From positions 1,093,501-1,157,500 of the forward strand of contig NZ_CP092415.1 in assembly GCF_023716465.1 (NCBI RefSeq): a stretch of DNA of 64,000 nt, in the 5' to 3' direction. The position numbers and the translations under genes were made by a program. Positions 63,657 to 64,000 of this stretch are shown piece after piece. The notes beneath the pieces are model-generated. The model ran no database searches. It was not told the origin of the DNA and was given only the letters and a program-made list of their open reading frames with translations. Positions within the stretch are counted from its first letter, which is position 1. Each line of letters opens with the position of its first letter. Origin of the DNA: Flagellimonas marinaquae. GTDB taxonomy: Bacteria > Bacteroidota > Bacteroidia > Flavobacteriales > Flavobacteriaceae.

Positions 63657-64000
63657 GTCCGCTCCGCCAACTTTTTGACCGCCACCACAAATTGATCCAG
63701 CTCTGCCGTCGTGGTAAATACATTGGGTGTTATCCTGCAACCGTGAACGTTTTCAAAATCTATGGCCACTGTCCAAATATTAAATTCATCCAATAGTATT
63801 TTGGCCATATCGCTTGGTTTTATATGTTTTAGGCCCACATTGGCAATTCCACAACTTCGGTGCGGTTCTATCGGGGTATTGATCACCACGTTCTCCACAT
63901 GGCGCAATTGATCGCTCCAGTACCGTTGAAGATAGCGCATGCGTTCTTCCTTTCGTTCCAGGCCTATCATTTCCAGATAATCTGCCGAATCGTTAATGGT
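63653..64000 (-). CDS. Class V aminotransferase-fold PLP enzyme, C-terminal fragment
   Basis: Cut by the window end; the frame is open to base 64000, so only about 115 C-terminal residues are seen. The stretch HRSCGIANVGLKHIKPSDMA, the FNIWTVAIDFENVHGCRITPNVFTT-type closing strand and TTAELDQFVVAVKKLAE fit the small domain of class V aminotransferases (isopenicillin-N epimerase / cysteine desulphurase-like). The catalytic lysine would lie outside the window, so reaction type cannot be judged. Confidence 0.75.
   Translation of the reverse strand, partial: TINDSADYLEMIGLERKEERMRYLQRYWSDQLRHVENVVINTPIEPHRSCGIANVGLKHIKPSDMAKILLDEFNIWTVAIDFENVHGCRITPNVFTTTAELDQFVVAVKKLAERT

Overview
The window looks like a chromosomal segment from a marine-type member of the Flavobacteriaceae (Bacteroidota). 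Evidence: a SusC/SusD pair with a neighbouring LacI regulator, lipoprotein signal peptides throughout, Bacteroidota-type -7 boxes (TAnnTTTG), a mevalonate pathway (mevalonate kinase and diphosphomevalonate decarboxylase) and an arginine pathway built around the Bacteroidota ArgF' type carbamoyltransferase. The DNA is moderately AT-rich and densely coded. I saw no tRNA, rRNA, CRISPR array, transposase or phage gene. Both ends cut a gene: purine nucleoside phosphorylase at the left, a PLP-dependent aminotransferase at the right.

Layout. 1-5.8 kb: truncated PNP, a LysM lipo/exported protein and a GH113-like lipoprotein on the minus strand, then an FAD oxidoreductase with a membrane polyferredoxin. 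5.9-9.4 kb: three-gene glycosyltransferase operon (polyprenol-phosphate sugar synthase-like GT2, processive-type GT2, GT87-like). 9.4-18.7 kb: complete arginine operon (GNAT-argG-argC-proC-argD-argF'-argB-argE-argH), preceded by a 27-codon ORF ending in four arginine codons and a proline codon, a probable arginine-sensing leader peptide. 18.9-24.5 kb: single genes (DUF5694/TIKI-like lipoprotein, RibD/DHFR-like reductase, CBM9/DUF5916 outer-membrane protein, methyltransferase, cytochrome c'-like lipoprotein). 24.6-28.6 kb minus: RluB-type pseudouridine synthase, UbiA prenyltransferase, mevalonate kinase, diphosphomevalonate decarboxylase. 28.7-34.0 kb: TspO, DUF1697, glpK-glpF, a BaiN-like flavoprotein and a GDPD lipoprotein (glycerol/glycerophosphodiester use). 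34.1-53.5 kb: polysaccharide-utilisation-like locus: LacI and GH13 lipoprotein leftward; SusC, SusD, three tandem ~1,100-residue FG-GAP/ASPIC-UnbV lipoproteins and a vanadium-haloperoxidase-fold lipoprotein rightward. 53.6-64 kb: membrane-anchored GyrI-like protein, beta-propeller lipoprotein, a 1,237-residue phosphoesterase/kinase-like/Omp85-barrel protein, an HD-PycTM protein, a GAF protein, another metallophosphoesterase and the aminotransferase fragment.

How the parts work together. The arginine operon supplies every step from glutamate except carbamoyl phosphate synthesis, and its Arg-rich leader gives a plausible feedback. Its argD carries an in-frame copy of a short palindromic repeat also present between argC and proC. 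The LacI gene, a CG-centred 18-bp dyad upstream of susC, and the GH13 lipoprotein suggest an alpha-glucan-responsive locus, but its downstream half (three VCBS/UnbV paralogues plus a haloperoxidase-like enzyme in an overlapping operon) is not a standard starch system and is the best candidate for something undescribed. Also notable are the phosphoesterase-kinase-barrel fusion and the HD-PycTM protein, a Pycsar-type effector architecture without a cyclase beside it.
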